DNA of 64,000 bases from assembly GCF_964199755.1 (NCBI RefSeq), contig NC_133897.1, positions 169,622,511 through 169,686,510 of the forward strand, written 5' to 3'. A model generated the notes under the pieces. It had not been told where the DNA came from. It searched no databases and was given only the letters and a program-made list of their open reading frames with translations. Within the stretch, counting starts at the first letter, position 1. Each line of letters starts with the position of its first letter. The DNA comes from Larus michahellis (taxonomy: Eukaryota; Chordata; Aves; Charadriiformes; Laridae). Positions 44,696 through 63,871 of the stretch are shown here, in pieces. Both the position numbers and the translations under genes were made by a program.

Positions 44696-45481
44696 CCTAG
44701 CGGGTCGGGGTCTTGCTGCGGCTCCGCACGGCTCCCGTCGTTCCCGGTTGTCGGGGAATGGAAAAGCTCCGTCCCCTGCGTCCTTGGGGAGGTGACGGGG
44801 TTTGGCACGGGGCTCCTTGGCCTCTGCCAGGGCCGGCTCGAAGCCCTGCTCGTGCCGGGTGCCGAGAGCTGCCTCCGTCCCTGGGGCGGGCAGAGCTCCT
44901 TCCCCAGCTTTCTCCGTCTCCCTGGCCGTGTGTGTCGTGTCCCCCCCCCGGCCCCCCGGCGCGGTGGAGTTTGTCCCCGTCTCGGGAGATGCCACCTTTG
45001 TCTGTCGGCGTCTCCCTTTTACCATTTTCCTCCCACCGGGGAAGCAGCCGGAGGCCGAAGCTGGCGGGTTCGGGGCGAAACCCACGGCTCCTGGCCGCTG
45101 CCGGGGACCCTTGGGAGCCGGAGAGCCGAGGGGGTCGGCTAAATGGTGGGCCGAGCGCTTTGGTTGGGGGGGGTGGGGGGGGGTGGGGGGGCCAGGACTG
45201 GGCTGGGAAGGGACCCCACCGTCGGCTCTGCGGAGCCCGGAGCCGGCTTCCCAACGGTGACGCGCCGCCGGGCCGGTGGCTCGGGCACGGCGTCCCCCCT
45301 ACCCCGGCTCCGCTCGGCACTCCCCCGCCCCGCGCAAAAAAACCCCCCCCCCACCCCACCCCACCCTCCTCACCCTCCTCACCCTCCTCTTTCTCTCTCC
45401 AGCGTGCCTTGGTCTCACCCCAACTCATGTGTGTTTGTGTTTTTAGGGTGACTGAGGCACTGCGCCTCTGGCCGTGGAAGC

Positions 45482-45582
45482 ATGTCGGGGCCAGTGCCGA
45501 GTCGGGCCAGGGTCTATGCGGACGTGAACACTCAGAGACCCCGCGAGTACTGGGACTACGAGTCGCACGTCGTGGAATGGGG
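45482..45582 (+). CDS. CSNK2A1: CK2 alpha-type, exon 2 (start codon), residues 1-33
   Basis: The exon begins at 45447 after a TTTTTAG acceptor. The ATG at 45482 starts [20 protein letters not shown], the canonical CK2 alpha N-terminus that packs on the kinase core. Residues Ala13 and Gln18 differ from human Thr and His. It ends in phase 2 at a GTACGC donor. Confidence 0.96.
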
Positions 45583-49724
<4,142 letters not shown>

Positions 49725-49826
49725 CCTGTGAAAAAGAAGAAGATCAAGCGGGAGATTAAAATCCTGGAGAATCTCCGAGGAGGCCCCAATATCATCAGCC
49801 TGCTGGACATAGTGAAAGACCCTGTG
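49725..49826 (+). CDS. CSNK2A1: CK2 alpha-type, exon 4, residues 72-105
   Basis: It encodes [17 protein letters not shown] and [17 protein letters not shown]. The basic cluster that contacts substrate and heparin is intact. Ser96 and Leu98 replace human Thr and Ala. Confidence 0.97.
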
Positions 49827-49900
49827 GTAAGGACGGGGCGGCGGGGGGGAAGGGGGCAGCTCCGACACCCCCGGCCGGCAGGCGGGGTGCGGGGGGAGCC

Positions 49901-50410
49901 GTGGAATCATAGGATCGTTTGGGTTGGAAAAGACCCTCGGGATCATGGAGTCCAACCATCAGCCCCGCTCTCCAGAGTTCTCCCCTGCGCCACATCCCCC
50001 CCCACCACGTGGAAACGGCTCTTAAACACCTTCAGGGATGGCGACTCCACCACCTCCCCGGGCAGCCTGTTCCCGTGTCCGACCACTCTGTCTGGGAAGA
50101 ATTTCTTCCTCATGTCCAGCCTGAACCTCCCCTGCTGCAGCTTGAACCCACTCCCTCGTGTTCTATCGCTGGTGACCCGTGAGAAGAGACCAGCCCCAAC
50201 CTCTCTACAACGGCCTTTCAAGTAGCTGTAGAGCGCGATGAGGTCTCCCCTCAGCCTCCTCTTCCTCACACTAAACAGTCCCAGCTCCTTCCATCGCTCC
50301 TCATCAGATTTATTCTCCAGGCCCTTCACCGCCTTCGTTGCCCTCCTCTGCCCTCGCTCCAGCACCTCGAGATCTCTCTCGTGTTGAGGTGCCCAGAACC
50401 GGACACACCT
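49901..50410 (-). mobile_element. CR1 LINE 3' part, antisense, in CK2 intron 4
   Basis: It starts AATCATAGGATCGTTTGGGT and continues through 'ttcccgtgtccgaccactct' and 'tctccagg' to 'cccagaaccggacacacc', a longer-tailed CR1 subfamily. Confidence 0.88.
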
Positions 50411-52533
50411 CGGTCCTTCGGAGCCCTTCCCGCCCCTTGGATTAAGTCGTTCCCTGAGCTGGGACGGGCTCCCTGCCCCGCTTGGCACCCGTCCGGCAGC
50501 TGAAATCAGCCCCGGGGAGATCTCCGCGCCTGCTCCCCCGCCGGAGCGCTGCTGAGGCAATACCGAGGCGGTGGAGGAGAGGGTAGGGACGGAAGGAGGT
50601 GTTTCTGGCTGATCCGGCGGTGGCAGGTGGAGGAAGGGCTGTGCCTACAGCGCTCGGTCCCAAAAAAGCGGCTGGGGGCAAGGGCTGCCTTCTCCCCCGG
50701 TGGGTCGATTGGCTTTCAAACCACCCGGCTCTTGGCGTTTTGTCAGGAGAGCCTTGCCGGGCGCTGGCACGTCTGTCGGAGGCAGCGTGGGAGGGATCTC
50801 CCCGCCATCCTTGGGGAACGCTGGCTGGATTCGGCACGTGCCTCGTCAGGCTGCCATCCGTTTTGCCGGCTGCCGCTCCCCGCCTCGGCGAAGGCCGGGG
50901 AGAAGGCCGGGCGGCGGCCAACGTGGGTGGATCGGCGGCGAACGGGAGGAGGTTGGGGTTGTGCCGCCGTCAAACCGATCAGGCAGAGGGATGCTTTGCT
51001 CCCGCCTTCGTGCCTCGGTGCTCTGCCGGGCGCCGAGACCCTTCGCTCCTCCCCAAACCATCATCTTCCCTTTCGTGGCGCTTCCCGGTCTGCCGGCTCT
51101 TGCCCAGGGGAGGTTTTTACTTCTCTGGGATACCTCGGAGCCGGGGTATCCCACTGTCCCTGCTGGTTTCTGATCCGGCCGGTGTGATGTGGGGCAGGAT
51201 TGCCGGATTGCGGCGGGCTCGGAGCCAGGGGCGGGGCGGGGCGGGGGGGGGGACACGACGACGACAACGACACCGGCAGCGCTCGGCAGGACCCGGAGGG
51301 TCTCGGAGAAACGCGCTTTTGGCAGCGGAAGGGCGAGTTTTCCGTGGGCAGGCTGATAAAAAGCCGGGGTGTTTGGCGTTGGCGCGGCTGAATTTCTCCG
51401 AGGCCCCCCCGTGACTTCGTGCCGCCTGCCGCCCCGGTTAGAAAGCTGCGTTAGGGTGAATTAACGGGGCGTACGGGAGCCAATTTTAATCCTCTGCCGG
51501 GGCCGCGAAAGGCAGCTGTTTGTGGGGAGATAGCAGCGCCCGGGGGGCCCTGGGGACAGGCTCTCGCTCCGCTGCTCCTTTTCCAGCCGGGATCCGCGCC
51601 GCCGGTGACGTTTGGGGTGAGAGAGAACGCGCGGCGGGGAAAGGAGAGCGGGCGGATTTCACGGCCGGCGAGCGGGGCCGTGCCCCGGGGAACGGAGCCG
51701 GGGGGGGGGCAGGTTCTCGGCGTCGGGGTGGGCAGCGGTTTTGGGGAGCAGCGGGCCGGAGGATTTTGGGGTGGGGGAGTGGAGGGGGTTTTCTCCCTGC
51801 ACGCAGACCTTGGGAGTCTTGCCCGGGAAGGTCCTGCGTCCCGCTGCGAGGAGGAGGAGGAGGAGGAGGAGGAGGAGGAGATCAAAGGGAAAGGGGAAAG
51901 GGTGGGGAGAGCCCGACAAAACCGAGCCCGACAAAACCGAGCCCGACAAAATCGGGCCCTACAAAGTCGAGCCCTACAGAACCAAGCCAGAAAACCGCGG
52001 CGTGAGACCCGCGGCAGCAGCTCGCTCGGCGACCTGTGGCGGGGGGACAGGAACGGACCGTGTGCCTCCTCCGCGTACGGCTCCCCTCGCTGCTCCCTTC
52101 TCCTTTCTGCCCGAGTTTCCCTGAAGCCTTTGTGAGACGGGGGAGCCCCTTCCCCGGGTGTAACCGTAACCGGCTCCGGCGGTGCCGGCAGGCGCCGGTC
52201 GTAGAAACCAGCTCCTTTGCTTCCCACCTCGTCCCGAGCCAGCTTTCAGCGCCCAGAGGTGGGGGGGGGTCTCGAGTCGGATGGGTTTGCGCGAAGCGGG
52301 AGAGCGCGCGGTGGTGTAAAGGCCCAGCTCCCGTCGCCTCCGGATGCCGCTAAACGCGAGGCAGCGCTCCCCAGAGCAGCTGGTGCCTGGGGGTGCCGGG
52401 GGTCCCGGGGCCGGACACGGGGCCGCTGCCCCCCCCCCTGCCTGCCCCCTTCTGCGCCCCTCCTGCCTCGAGGAAGACGACTAAACCTCTCTCTTTTCTT
52501 TCTGTCTCTGGAACCGGTGGCGTTACCCCGCAG
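50411..52533 (+). other. CSNK2A1: Rest of CK2 intron 4
   Basis: Unique GC-rich sequence with a short (GAG)n microsatellite at about 51850-51880 and a degenerate 'cccgacaaaaccgag' repeat just after it. No exon is supported. Confidence 0.55.
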
Positions 52534-52584
52534 TCTCGGACGCCTGCCCTGGTCTTCGAGCACGTCAACAACACAGACTTCAAG
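52534..52584 (+). CDS. CSNK2A1: CK2 alpha-type, exon 5, residues 106-122
   Basis: A 51-base exon encoding SRTPALVFEHVNNTDFK. The hinge FEHVNNTDF is diagnostic for CSNK2A1, whereas CSNK2A2 has FEYINNTDF. Confidence 0.97.
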
Positions 52585-53676
52585 GTGAGCGACCGCCCGC
52601 CCCCCCACCACCCCCTCCCCGCTGCCGACAACCTCCCGAATCCGACGCTGGCGTGTCCGGGAGAGCTCAGCCGGGCCCTGCTGCAGAGCGGGCGTTGCGC
52701 CCTGGCTACCGGTGGCGTTCCCGACCCGCTCTGCTGCTGGGGAGGGAACGGTCCTGTTGTTCCAGAGGCACACGGTCGTCACGGGAATGGCTGGCACCGC
52801 TGCCTCCGAGGGGCCGGGGGGTCTGGGGCTGTGGCCACCTGCTCTTCTCTACGTTTCACAGCTAAGGGCAGGGCCAGGGGTACAGTGCCGGTGTCCGCTG
52901 ATGGTCCCGGCGGATCCCCAGGTCTTTCCCGTCGGCCCCAGCGGTTGGCCGTCGCGGGCTTGCATTCGCAATGCGGCGTTGGCCAATTTGCCGGCCGAAA
53001 CCTTGGCTTAGTTGAGGCTGGTGTCCCTGGAGCCTGGGCTGAGCGGGAGGAGAGGGGAGGAGGGTTATCGCGGTGGGCTGGAGGAGTTGGTGAACCAGCA
53101 GCTGCTTCGCCCGCGGCTGCCGAGTTGCGTTTTCAGTGGGTAATTAACGCACGCCAAGTCCCGATGCGGCCCTTCCTTCCCCCCCCCCCCCCCCCCCGAT
53201 TCTTGGCCCCAAGGCTTGTCCTTGGCCTGCCTTGGGGAATTTCTCTCTGCCCTCGGGGTTTTGCGAGGGCGGAGAGGCGCGCGCTCTCATCCTCATCCCC
53301 TGTCCTCCGGGTGGGAAACCGAATCCTTCCCGGTGCTGGGTTTCGGTGAGGGTTTGGAGCTGCCTGGTCCCCTCCCGGGTGGAAGCGGGGAGGGCACACG
53401 GACGCTCCGGAGGTTGGTTAGTCAGACGGAGAGTCCGGCTTCTCCCTGTGGTGTGCCGGCGGTTGCCAGGTGGGGAAATTCGGGGTACAGAGAGGCTACA
53501 AAGGTGCCCGGGTGCCGTCTGGCCGGTCAGCGCCTCCGGGTTGAAGTCGCGGCTCCACAAGTGTCCGTCCTGCGCCGGCGGCTGGTGCCTCCAGCAGGAG
53601 CCCGGCTCCTGCCGCCGGGAGCGGTGGATAAACGCGCCGTGTGGTGTTAACCTGCTCCTTGTCTCCGTTCTTCCAG

Positions 53677-53736
53677 CAATTGTACCAGACGCTCTCGGAT
53701 TTTGACATACGGTTCTACATGTATGAAATCCTAAAG
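53677..53736 (+). CDS. CSNK2A1: CK2 alpha-type, exon 6, residues 123-142
   Basis: It encodes QLYQTLSDFDIRFYMYEILK. Ser129 and Phe131 replace human Thr and Tyr; Phe131 is shared with CSNK2A2. Confidence 0.96.
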
Positions 53737-54675
53737 GTAAGCTCCCGGGAGCGGCTGGGAAATCCACGCTCCCAGAGAAAACCCTCGCCCAAGCTGCTAA
53801 ATCCGCCCCGAGGGACTCTGCGTGTGGGAGCAGGAGGGAGAGAGAGCGAAGCCCGTTTGGCTACTAACGCCCTGCTGGACCGTTGCCCGGCCGTCCACGT
53901 GGGATGGCTTCTTGGGCTCAGAGGCAGGTGGCTGTGGGGTGCGCTGGTGAGCGGCTCGGAGCGCGAGGTCACCCTGTCCTTGAGAAGCAGAAGCCGCCTT
54001 ATTTATCTCCCCGGCTTCCTGCAAGACTTCGGCCTCCGCTGGGACGTGCGGTTGGAAGTGGCCTTGGTGGCACGCTGCCGTTGGGGCCGGGGCTGTGCTG
54101 GAGCCCGCTCGGGTGGTCAGCCAGGGCGGGGGACCGAGGGCACGGAAACGCTCTCCCAGAGCATTCCTTAGCTGTCCCAGCCGTTCCCACCGGCAGAGAC
54201 CGACCAGGATTGACCCCAGCGTCCCGTCTGCCGGCCTTCGGTTGGAGCAGGCGTTGCAGGGACGTGGCAGCCTCTGAACGAGGTCTCCTTCGGCGCGGTG
54301 TCTCCTGCGGTGGGGCTGGCGCGGGGCCGCAGAGGGAGACGGGGTTTGTCCCCTCACCGCCGCTGGGTCACGCTCCAGCTCTTGGGTTTGGGCTGGGCTT
54401 CAAGGGGTCATTTTTGGGGATGGAGGTGGGGGGGGGGTGGGGGGGGGGGTGGGGGGCTGAAAGCCCGGGGCAATGGGAGCTGCAGCGCCGATTTTAGTGG
54501 TCTCCTCCCAGGAGAGGTGACGGTACATGCCGGACACCGGGGAGGCTCCGCGCCGGAGGCGACTGCGCAGGATCTGGAATAGAGCCGAGATCTGGAGGTC
54601 CCCGGGGAACGCGGCCGTGCTGTTAGGACAGGCGTCACTGCCGCGGGGGGCTGGCTTCCTCCCCCAGCAGCCTGA

Positions 54676-54918
<243 letters not shown>

Positions 54919-55019
54919 TAGCGGGGGGCTGGTTCCCTCTCGGAGGGGAGCGGGTCAGCCGTGCCCTGCTGGGCTCCTGCTCTCGCTGCCGCAGGCTGAG
55001 CAGAGGCCGTGAGCTCTTA

Positions 55020-55530
55020 GGGTCGTAGAATCGCAGAGTCCTCGAGGCCGGAAAAGACCTTTCAGATCATGGAATCCAACGCTTAACCCAGCGCTGCCCA
55101 AACCCACCGCTACCCCGCGTCCCTCAGCGCCGCGTCTGCCCGGCTTTTCCATCCCTCCGGGGATGGCGACTCCCCCGCTGCCCTGGGCAGCCTCTTCCAA
55201 CGCCCGACAGCCCTTTCCATGAAGGAATTTTCCCCGATATCCATCCTAAACCTGCCCTGGCGCAACTGGAGGCCGTTTCCTCTTGTCCCGTGGCCTGTTC
55301 CTTGGGAGAAGAGCCCGACCCCCCCTGGCTGCCCCCTCCTTTCAGGGAGCTGCGGAGAGCGAGAAGGTCTCCCCTCGGCCCCCTTTTCTCCAGGCTGAAC
55401 ACCCCCAGCTCCCTCAGCCGCTCCTCACAAGTTCTCCAGACCCTTCTCCTCCAGAACCCCTCGCCACCTCCGTTGCCCTTCCCTGGCCACGCTCCAGCCC
55501 CTCAATCAATGTCTTTCTTGCCCTGAGGCC
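55020..55530 (-). mobile_element. CR1 LINE 3' part, antisense, in CK2 intron 7
   Basis: It begins with GTAGAATCGCAGAGTCC and 'aaaagacctttcagatcatg' and runs through 'ccctgggcagcctcttccaa' to 'ccctcaatcaatgtctttct'. Confidence 0.88.
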
Positions 55531-56352
55531 GCTCGGCTCCCGGCAAAGAGCCTTTGTCCCAGCAAGAGAACCGGCCCTTCACTTTCACCCCCAATCCTTC
55601 CCAGTGCTCCCGCCCAGCACGGGCTCAAACCACCCTTATCCCGCCTCCAGCTGCCGCGGACCCTCGCGGTTTCGACAGCAAAAGTGAATTCCTCGTGATC
55701 CCGCCCCGTTCTCCGGCAGCACCAGCCCTCCCGCGCCGGGATTCGGGGCAGGAGAGCCCTGCCTCGACGTCCCCATCTGGGCCCCAGCGCGGGGAGGGAA
55801 GGGGGGGGATTTGGAAATACAGGTGATCCATAAAACCCGCACCTGCCTCCAGTAAATTCCCTTTCTTTGTTTGGGGCTCGTAAATGTAACTTTAGATTTC
55901 TTCCAGCGCCTCTCTAGCCACCGGCCAGCTGGGACCTCGCAATAAAAAGGACTTCAAAAAGGCGCCGTCTCGGACTGGGGGAGCCGGGCGTCTCCCCGTG
56001 GCACGGGCAAAGGCTCGTGTGGCCGGGGAACGCCCCCGTTATCAGAATGGAGGGGCCGAACACCCCACCCCCCAACCCCGGCCCTCCCCGCCGTGCTCTT
56101 TGGGCGCCGTGCCCTTTGAAATCTTCCCCGTCGTCGCGGCCCTGGTATCGCCCGGCGGCCAACCGGCTGCGTTTTCTCCTAACCGCCGAGCTCGCCCGAC
56201 GGCTGAGCCGGGCCGGCAACGTTGCCTTCTCCCCAGATCAGTGTTAAAACCGCTGGGGAGGCTCTTGGTGGACGGTAGATGTCGTGTCGCTCTGTGCCGG
56301 TGAGACTTCTGGCGTAAGCCAACCGGGGAAACGCGCCCTGGGGGGCGTTTTA

Positions 56353-56850
56353 GAATCGGAATCACCGAATGGTTTGGGCGTGAAGGGACCTTAAAGGCCA
56401 TCGTGTCCCACCACCCTGCCACGGGCTGGGACATCTTCAACTAGAACACGTTGCTCCGAGCCCCGTCCAACCTGGCCTTGAACCCCTCCAGGGATGGGGC
56501 AGCCACAGCTTCTTGGGGCAACCTGGGCCAGGGGCTCACCAGCTTCATCATGGAGAATTTCTGCCTTATTTTTAATCTCAATCTCCCCTCTTTTGGTTTA
56601 AAACCCTTCCCCCTCGTCCCGTGGCTCCCCTCCCTGCTCCAGAGTCCCTCCCCAGCTTTCCCGGAGCCCCTTGAGGGCCTGGAAGGGGCTGGAAGGTCTC
56701 CGCGGAGCCTTCTCTTCTCCAGGCTGAACCCCCCCAGCTCTCTCAGCCTGTCCTCCCAGCAGAGGGGCTCCAGCCCTCCCGGCATCTCCGGGGCCTCCTC
56801 CGGCCCCCGCTCCGACACCTCCGTGTCTCTCCTGTGCTGGGTGCCTACTG
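56353..56850 (-). mobile_element. CR1 LINE 3' part, antisense, in CK2 intron 7
   Basis: Same subfamily as the copies at 2.0, 5.7 and 42.1 kb. It starts AATCACCGAATGGTTTGGGC. Confidence 0.9.
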
Positions 56851-56929
56851 AGGCGGGTGTAAAGCTGCTGGAAAGCCACAATTAGAGAGTCATTATCAGT
56901 GGTTTGCCATCAAAGCGACAGGCAGCGCT

Positions 56930-57428
<499 letters not shown>

Positions 57429-57520
57429 TGAGCGGGCCGAGGAGACAGCCCACGCTGGCCGGGAAAGCTCGTCAGGCGATCGGTGTAACCATCCCGGGCT
57501 CAATCTGTGCCAAGGGGTGA

Positions 57521-59416
<1,896 letters not shown>

Positions 59417-59611
59417 TAAGAGGAGCCACCTGCCTGACCCACGCGCCGCAGGAGGGGCTGTAGCCGAAGGGCAGCTCAGGGCCTGGGCTCTGTTCTGGTT
59501 ACTGCAACCGATGCTGCTGCCGGGGGCGGGGGGACGGTTCATGGGACGGCGCCTTCGGAGCTGGCTGGTGTTTCCCGGTTGTGTCGGCTCCCATGAGCTC
59601 AGCCGGCAAAC

Positions 59612-60992
<1,381 letters not shown>

Positions 60993-61085
60993 TGACGAGG
61001 CGCCGGCACCCCCCTGGGCGTGGGGGGAGCCTTCGCTGACCCCTTTTGCCTTCCTCCCTGCCATCCTCGGCTCCCGACCCCGCAG

Positions 61086-61175
61086 ATCCCATAGCGAAAG
61101 ACCCAGCAAGGATCGGCACCTCGGCCGGGCTCGCGGCCACCAACACCCCTGTCAGCTCCTCCAGTATGTTGGCAG
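61086..61175 (+). CDS. CSNK2A1: CK2 alpha-type, exon 12, residues 325-354 (divergent tail)
   Basis: It encodes YPIAKDPARIGTSAGLAATN and TPVSSSSMLA. Human alpha has YTVVKDQARMGSSS here, so divergence rises sharply from this point. The TP site at Thr345 (human Thr344) is kept. Confidence 0.93.
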
Positions 61176-61344
61176 GTGAGCGCCGGAGCCCGCGGGCAGG
61201 GGGGGGGGTCCGAGACCCCCATTCCACCCCACAACCGGGACTGAGCACCCCCATCTCTGAGCTCTCCTGACGCGTTTCCCCCCCCCCCCTCCTCTTTTCT
61301 CTTTCTCTGTCCGTGTGTCGTCCCCCCCCCGCACCCCGCCGCAG

Positions 61345-61460
61345 GTATTACCTCGCTGGCGGCGTCCCAGCCCATGGGCGGCCTGGCCGCGTCGCCCGTC
61401 ATCTCCTCTCCCAACGCTTTGGGTTCGCCGGTCCCCGCCGCGGCGGGCGCCCAACCCTGA
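61345..61460 (+). CDS. CSNK2A1: CK2 alpha-type, exon 13, residues 355-392 and stop
   Basis: It encodes GITSLAASQPMGGLAASPVI, then SSPNALGSPVPAAAGAQP and TGA at 61458-61460. The family ending VPAAAGAQ is recognisable. The human PTPSP phosphosite pair is absent, while Ser371-Pro is kept and Ser376-Pro and Ser382-Pro are added. Confidence 0.94.
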
Positions 61461-61717
61461 AACTCGCCTCTCGGCCGCCCGGCTCGACGGAGGCCGCCGC
61501 CGCCGTCACCGCCACACCGCCATCGCCGCCGCCGCCGCGCCTGCCTTGGGCCCCCGCTGCCCCCCGTCGTCCCCTCCGCAGCCACGAGCTCCGGCCGCCC
61601 CTGCCCGCGGGCAGAAACCGGGTTGGGGGGTTTTTTGGGGGTGGGGGGAAACAGGAGGGCGCTCCGGAATTTTATTTTTATTTCTGTTGAGTAGGGGGGT
61701 GGGGGGGGTGGGCCGGG

Positions 61718-61860
61718 AAAAAAAAAAAAAAAAAAAGAGGAAAAATGGAGGTTCCTTTTTTTTTTTTTCCTTTTTTTTTCCTTTTTTTTTCCTTTTTTTT
61801 TTCCTTTTTTTTTCCTTTTTTTTTTCCTTTTTTTTTTTCCTTTTTTTTTTTTTTCCTTTT
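61718..61860 (+). repeat. A19 followed by (TTTTTTTTCC)n tract in the CK2 3' UTR
   Basis: An uninterrupted A run is followed after 20 bases by about ten T-runs separated by CC. In RNA the A run could pair with the U runs, and the tract resembles a PTB-type pyrimidine element. Confidence 0.85.
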
Positions 61861-62027
61861 ACCCCCCCCACCCCCCTTCTCTGTGCAGTAACGGTATCGC
61901 GCTCGCTGGCGATGGACCAAGGCTGAGCTCTGTTGTGTCCGTGTCGGGGTACGGAGTTAGCCGCGTTCTTCTCATGAGGATCATGGTTAGTGATGATGCA
62001 ACTACAGTGTAGAAATCTAAAATGAAT

Positions 62028-62040
62028 AATAAAATTTATT
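62028..62040. terminator. CSNK2A1: Palindromic poly(A) signal AATAAAATTTATT
   Basis: AATAAA at 62028-62033 serves the plus-strand kinase gene. TTTATT at 62035-62040 is AATAAA on the minus strand, facing the convergent DGAT1 gene. Confidence 0.75.
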
Positions 62041-62099
62041 TTCTATGTCCCTAACAGGACAGCGGGAGCGGCAGCTGCTTCTGAGGCTGGGGGGGGGGG

Positions 62100-62905
62100 G
62101 GGGTCCTGCTCTTCCCCCCAGCCTGGGAGCCTTCGGCCTCCTGGGCTCCAACCGGGCCAAGGGCAGGGTCCTGCCCCGGGGGGGGGCAGCCCCGGTGCCA
62201 GCCCCGGCTGGGGGTGGGGGGATGGAGAGCAGCCCTGAGAGAAGGGCTTGGGGGGGCTGGGGAGGGGGGGGAAACGCTGCCCATGAGCCGGCAGCGTGCG
62301 CTGGCAGCACAGAAACCCCCCCGCAGCCTGGGCTGCATCCCCAGCAGCGTGGGCAGGGGGGCGAGGGGGGGATTCTGCCCCTCTGCTCCGCTCGGGGGAG
62401 ACCCCCCCTGCAGTGCTGCCTCCAGCCCCGGGGACATCGGGAGGACACGGAGGTGTCGGGAGCGGGGCCGGAGGAGGCCCCGGAGATGCCGGGAGGGCTG
62501 GAGCCCCTCTGCTGGGAGGACAGGCTGAGAGAGCTGGGGGGTTCAGCCTGGAGAAGAGAAGGCTCGGGGAGACCTTCCAGCCCCTTCCAGGCCCTCAAGG
62601 GGCTCCGGGAAAGCTGGGGAGGGACTCTGGAGCAGGGAGGGGAGCCACGGGACGAGGGGGAAGGGTTTAAAACCAAAAGAGGGGAGATTGAGATTAAAAA
62701 TAAGGCAGAAATTCTCCACGATGAAGCTGCTGAGCCCCTGGCCCAGGTTGCCCGGAGAAGCTGTGGCTGCCCCATCCCTGGAGGGGTTCAAGGCCAGGTT
62801 GGACGGGGCTTTGGGCAACCTGGGCTGGTGGGAGGTGGCCCTGCCCGGGGCAGGGGGTGGCACTGGGTGGCCTTTGAGGGTCCCTTCCCACCCCAACCCT
62901 TCTGT
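62100..62905 (+). mobile_element. CR1 LINE 3' part, sense, between CK2 and DGAT1
   Basis: About 800 bp from 'gggctccaaccgggccaagg' through 'ggagaccttccagcc' to the terminus 'cttcccaccccaacccttc'. It begins within 60 bases of the kinase poly(A) site. Confidence 0.9.
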
Positions 62906-63270
62906 GATGGGGGGGGGGGGCAGGAGTTTCTGGGGCTGGGAGCTCCCTGTGGCGGCCTTGGGGGGGGTAGGAGGTGGCATCAAGGGGGTAGGAGCTGCCC
63001 CTGCTCAGGGGAAGGTGGTGGTGGGGGGGGGATAAAACCACCAGGGTGGGGACACAAACTGCCCCCCCCCCCCTCCCCAGGCCAGGACTGAACCCCCCCC
63101 CCCCCCCTCCCCACCCACCTCGCCCCAAGTCCCCCCCCCCCCCGCTCCTGTCCCACTGCATCAGCAGAGGGGTGGGAGGGAGGAAGGGGGCCGGGGCCAG
63201 GCTTGTGGGGGGGGAGGGGGGGGGGGGGGGGGGAAAAAGGGCAAGAAAAAAAGAAAACACGAAAAAACCA
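62906..63270. other. Short intergenic gap between convergent CK2 and DGAT1
   Basis: G- and C-homopolymer rich; nothing recognised. Confidence 0.5.
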
Positions 63271-63285
63271 AAAAAAAAAAGACAC

Positions 63286-63291
63286 TTTAAT
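63286..63291 (-). terminator. DGAT1: DGAT1 polyadenylation signal ATTAAA
   Basis: TTTAAT on the plus strand reads ATTAAA on the minus strand. On the downstream side it is followed by a T-rich and GT-rich element (reverse complement of the A-rich block at 63240-63280). Confidence 0.65.
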
Positions 63292-63871
63292 CACTCGGTA
63301 TTTGACAGATAGAATCTGGGAGGGTTAAAAAGTGGCTGAGTGAGGCCGGGAGGCAGCAGCAGGTCCCCGGGTCCCGTCCCATCCCGTCGTCGTCCCCCCC
63401 CCCCCGACCACCACCACCACCAAAAGGAGAGGGCAGGGCTGTGGGCAGGGGGGGGGCAAGACACGACATCCCCCCCCCCAGCCGCTGCCATCCCCAGGAG
63501 TGTGACAGGGAGGGAAGGGGACAGTCGCGGTGCGGGGACAGTCCCTTAAAGTGCCTTAAAACAGCCGCCGTTCGGCCACTTAAAGCTGGGGGGGGGGGGA
63601 CACGGGGACAGCTGCCTCCCCCCTCCTGTGCCCCCTGCCACCCCCTCGTCCCCAGGGCAGAGGTGGGGGGGGGGGGGGGCCGTGTGTGCGTCCCACGTTG
63701 TGGTGGGGGGGGGCTATTGCATTGATCCGACATTCAATTCCCAAGGACGGTGACGCCGGAGTTGGGGGGGGGGGAAAACAGGGGGGGGGGTTGTGTGTGT
63801 GGTGCTGGCAGCGGCGCCAAGTGTCCCCGCGTGCGTCGCCGTCCCCCGGGGGGGGGGGGGGGACGACACCC
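63292..63871 (-). other. DGAT1: DGAT1 3' untranslated region
   Basis: It lies between the expected DGAT1 stop and the ATTAAA signal. It is rich in C homopolymers on the minus strand and has no coding signal. Confidence 0.6.

Larger units (their letters stand above)
61461..62050 (+). other. CSNK2A1: CK2 3' untranslated region
   Basis: It holds a run of 19 A at 61718-61736, then a (T8-12 CC)n pyrimidine tract to about 61860, then unique sequence to the poly(A) signal. Confidence 0.8.

Noticed and set aside
63714-63871. Extended DGAT1 C-terminus read through in the present frame
   Set aside because: The residues after HDYYV in that frame are proline-rich low-complexity sequence unlike DGAT1. 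The neighbouring frame gives LNYE and a stop as expected.
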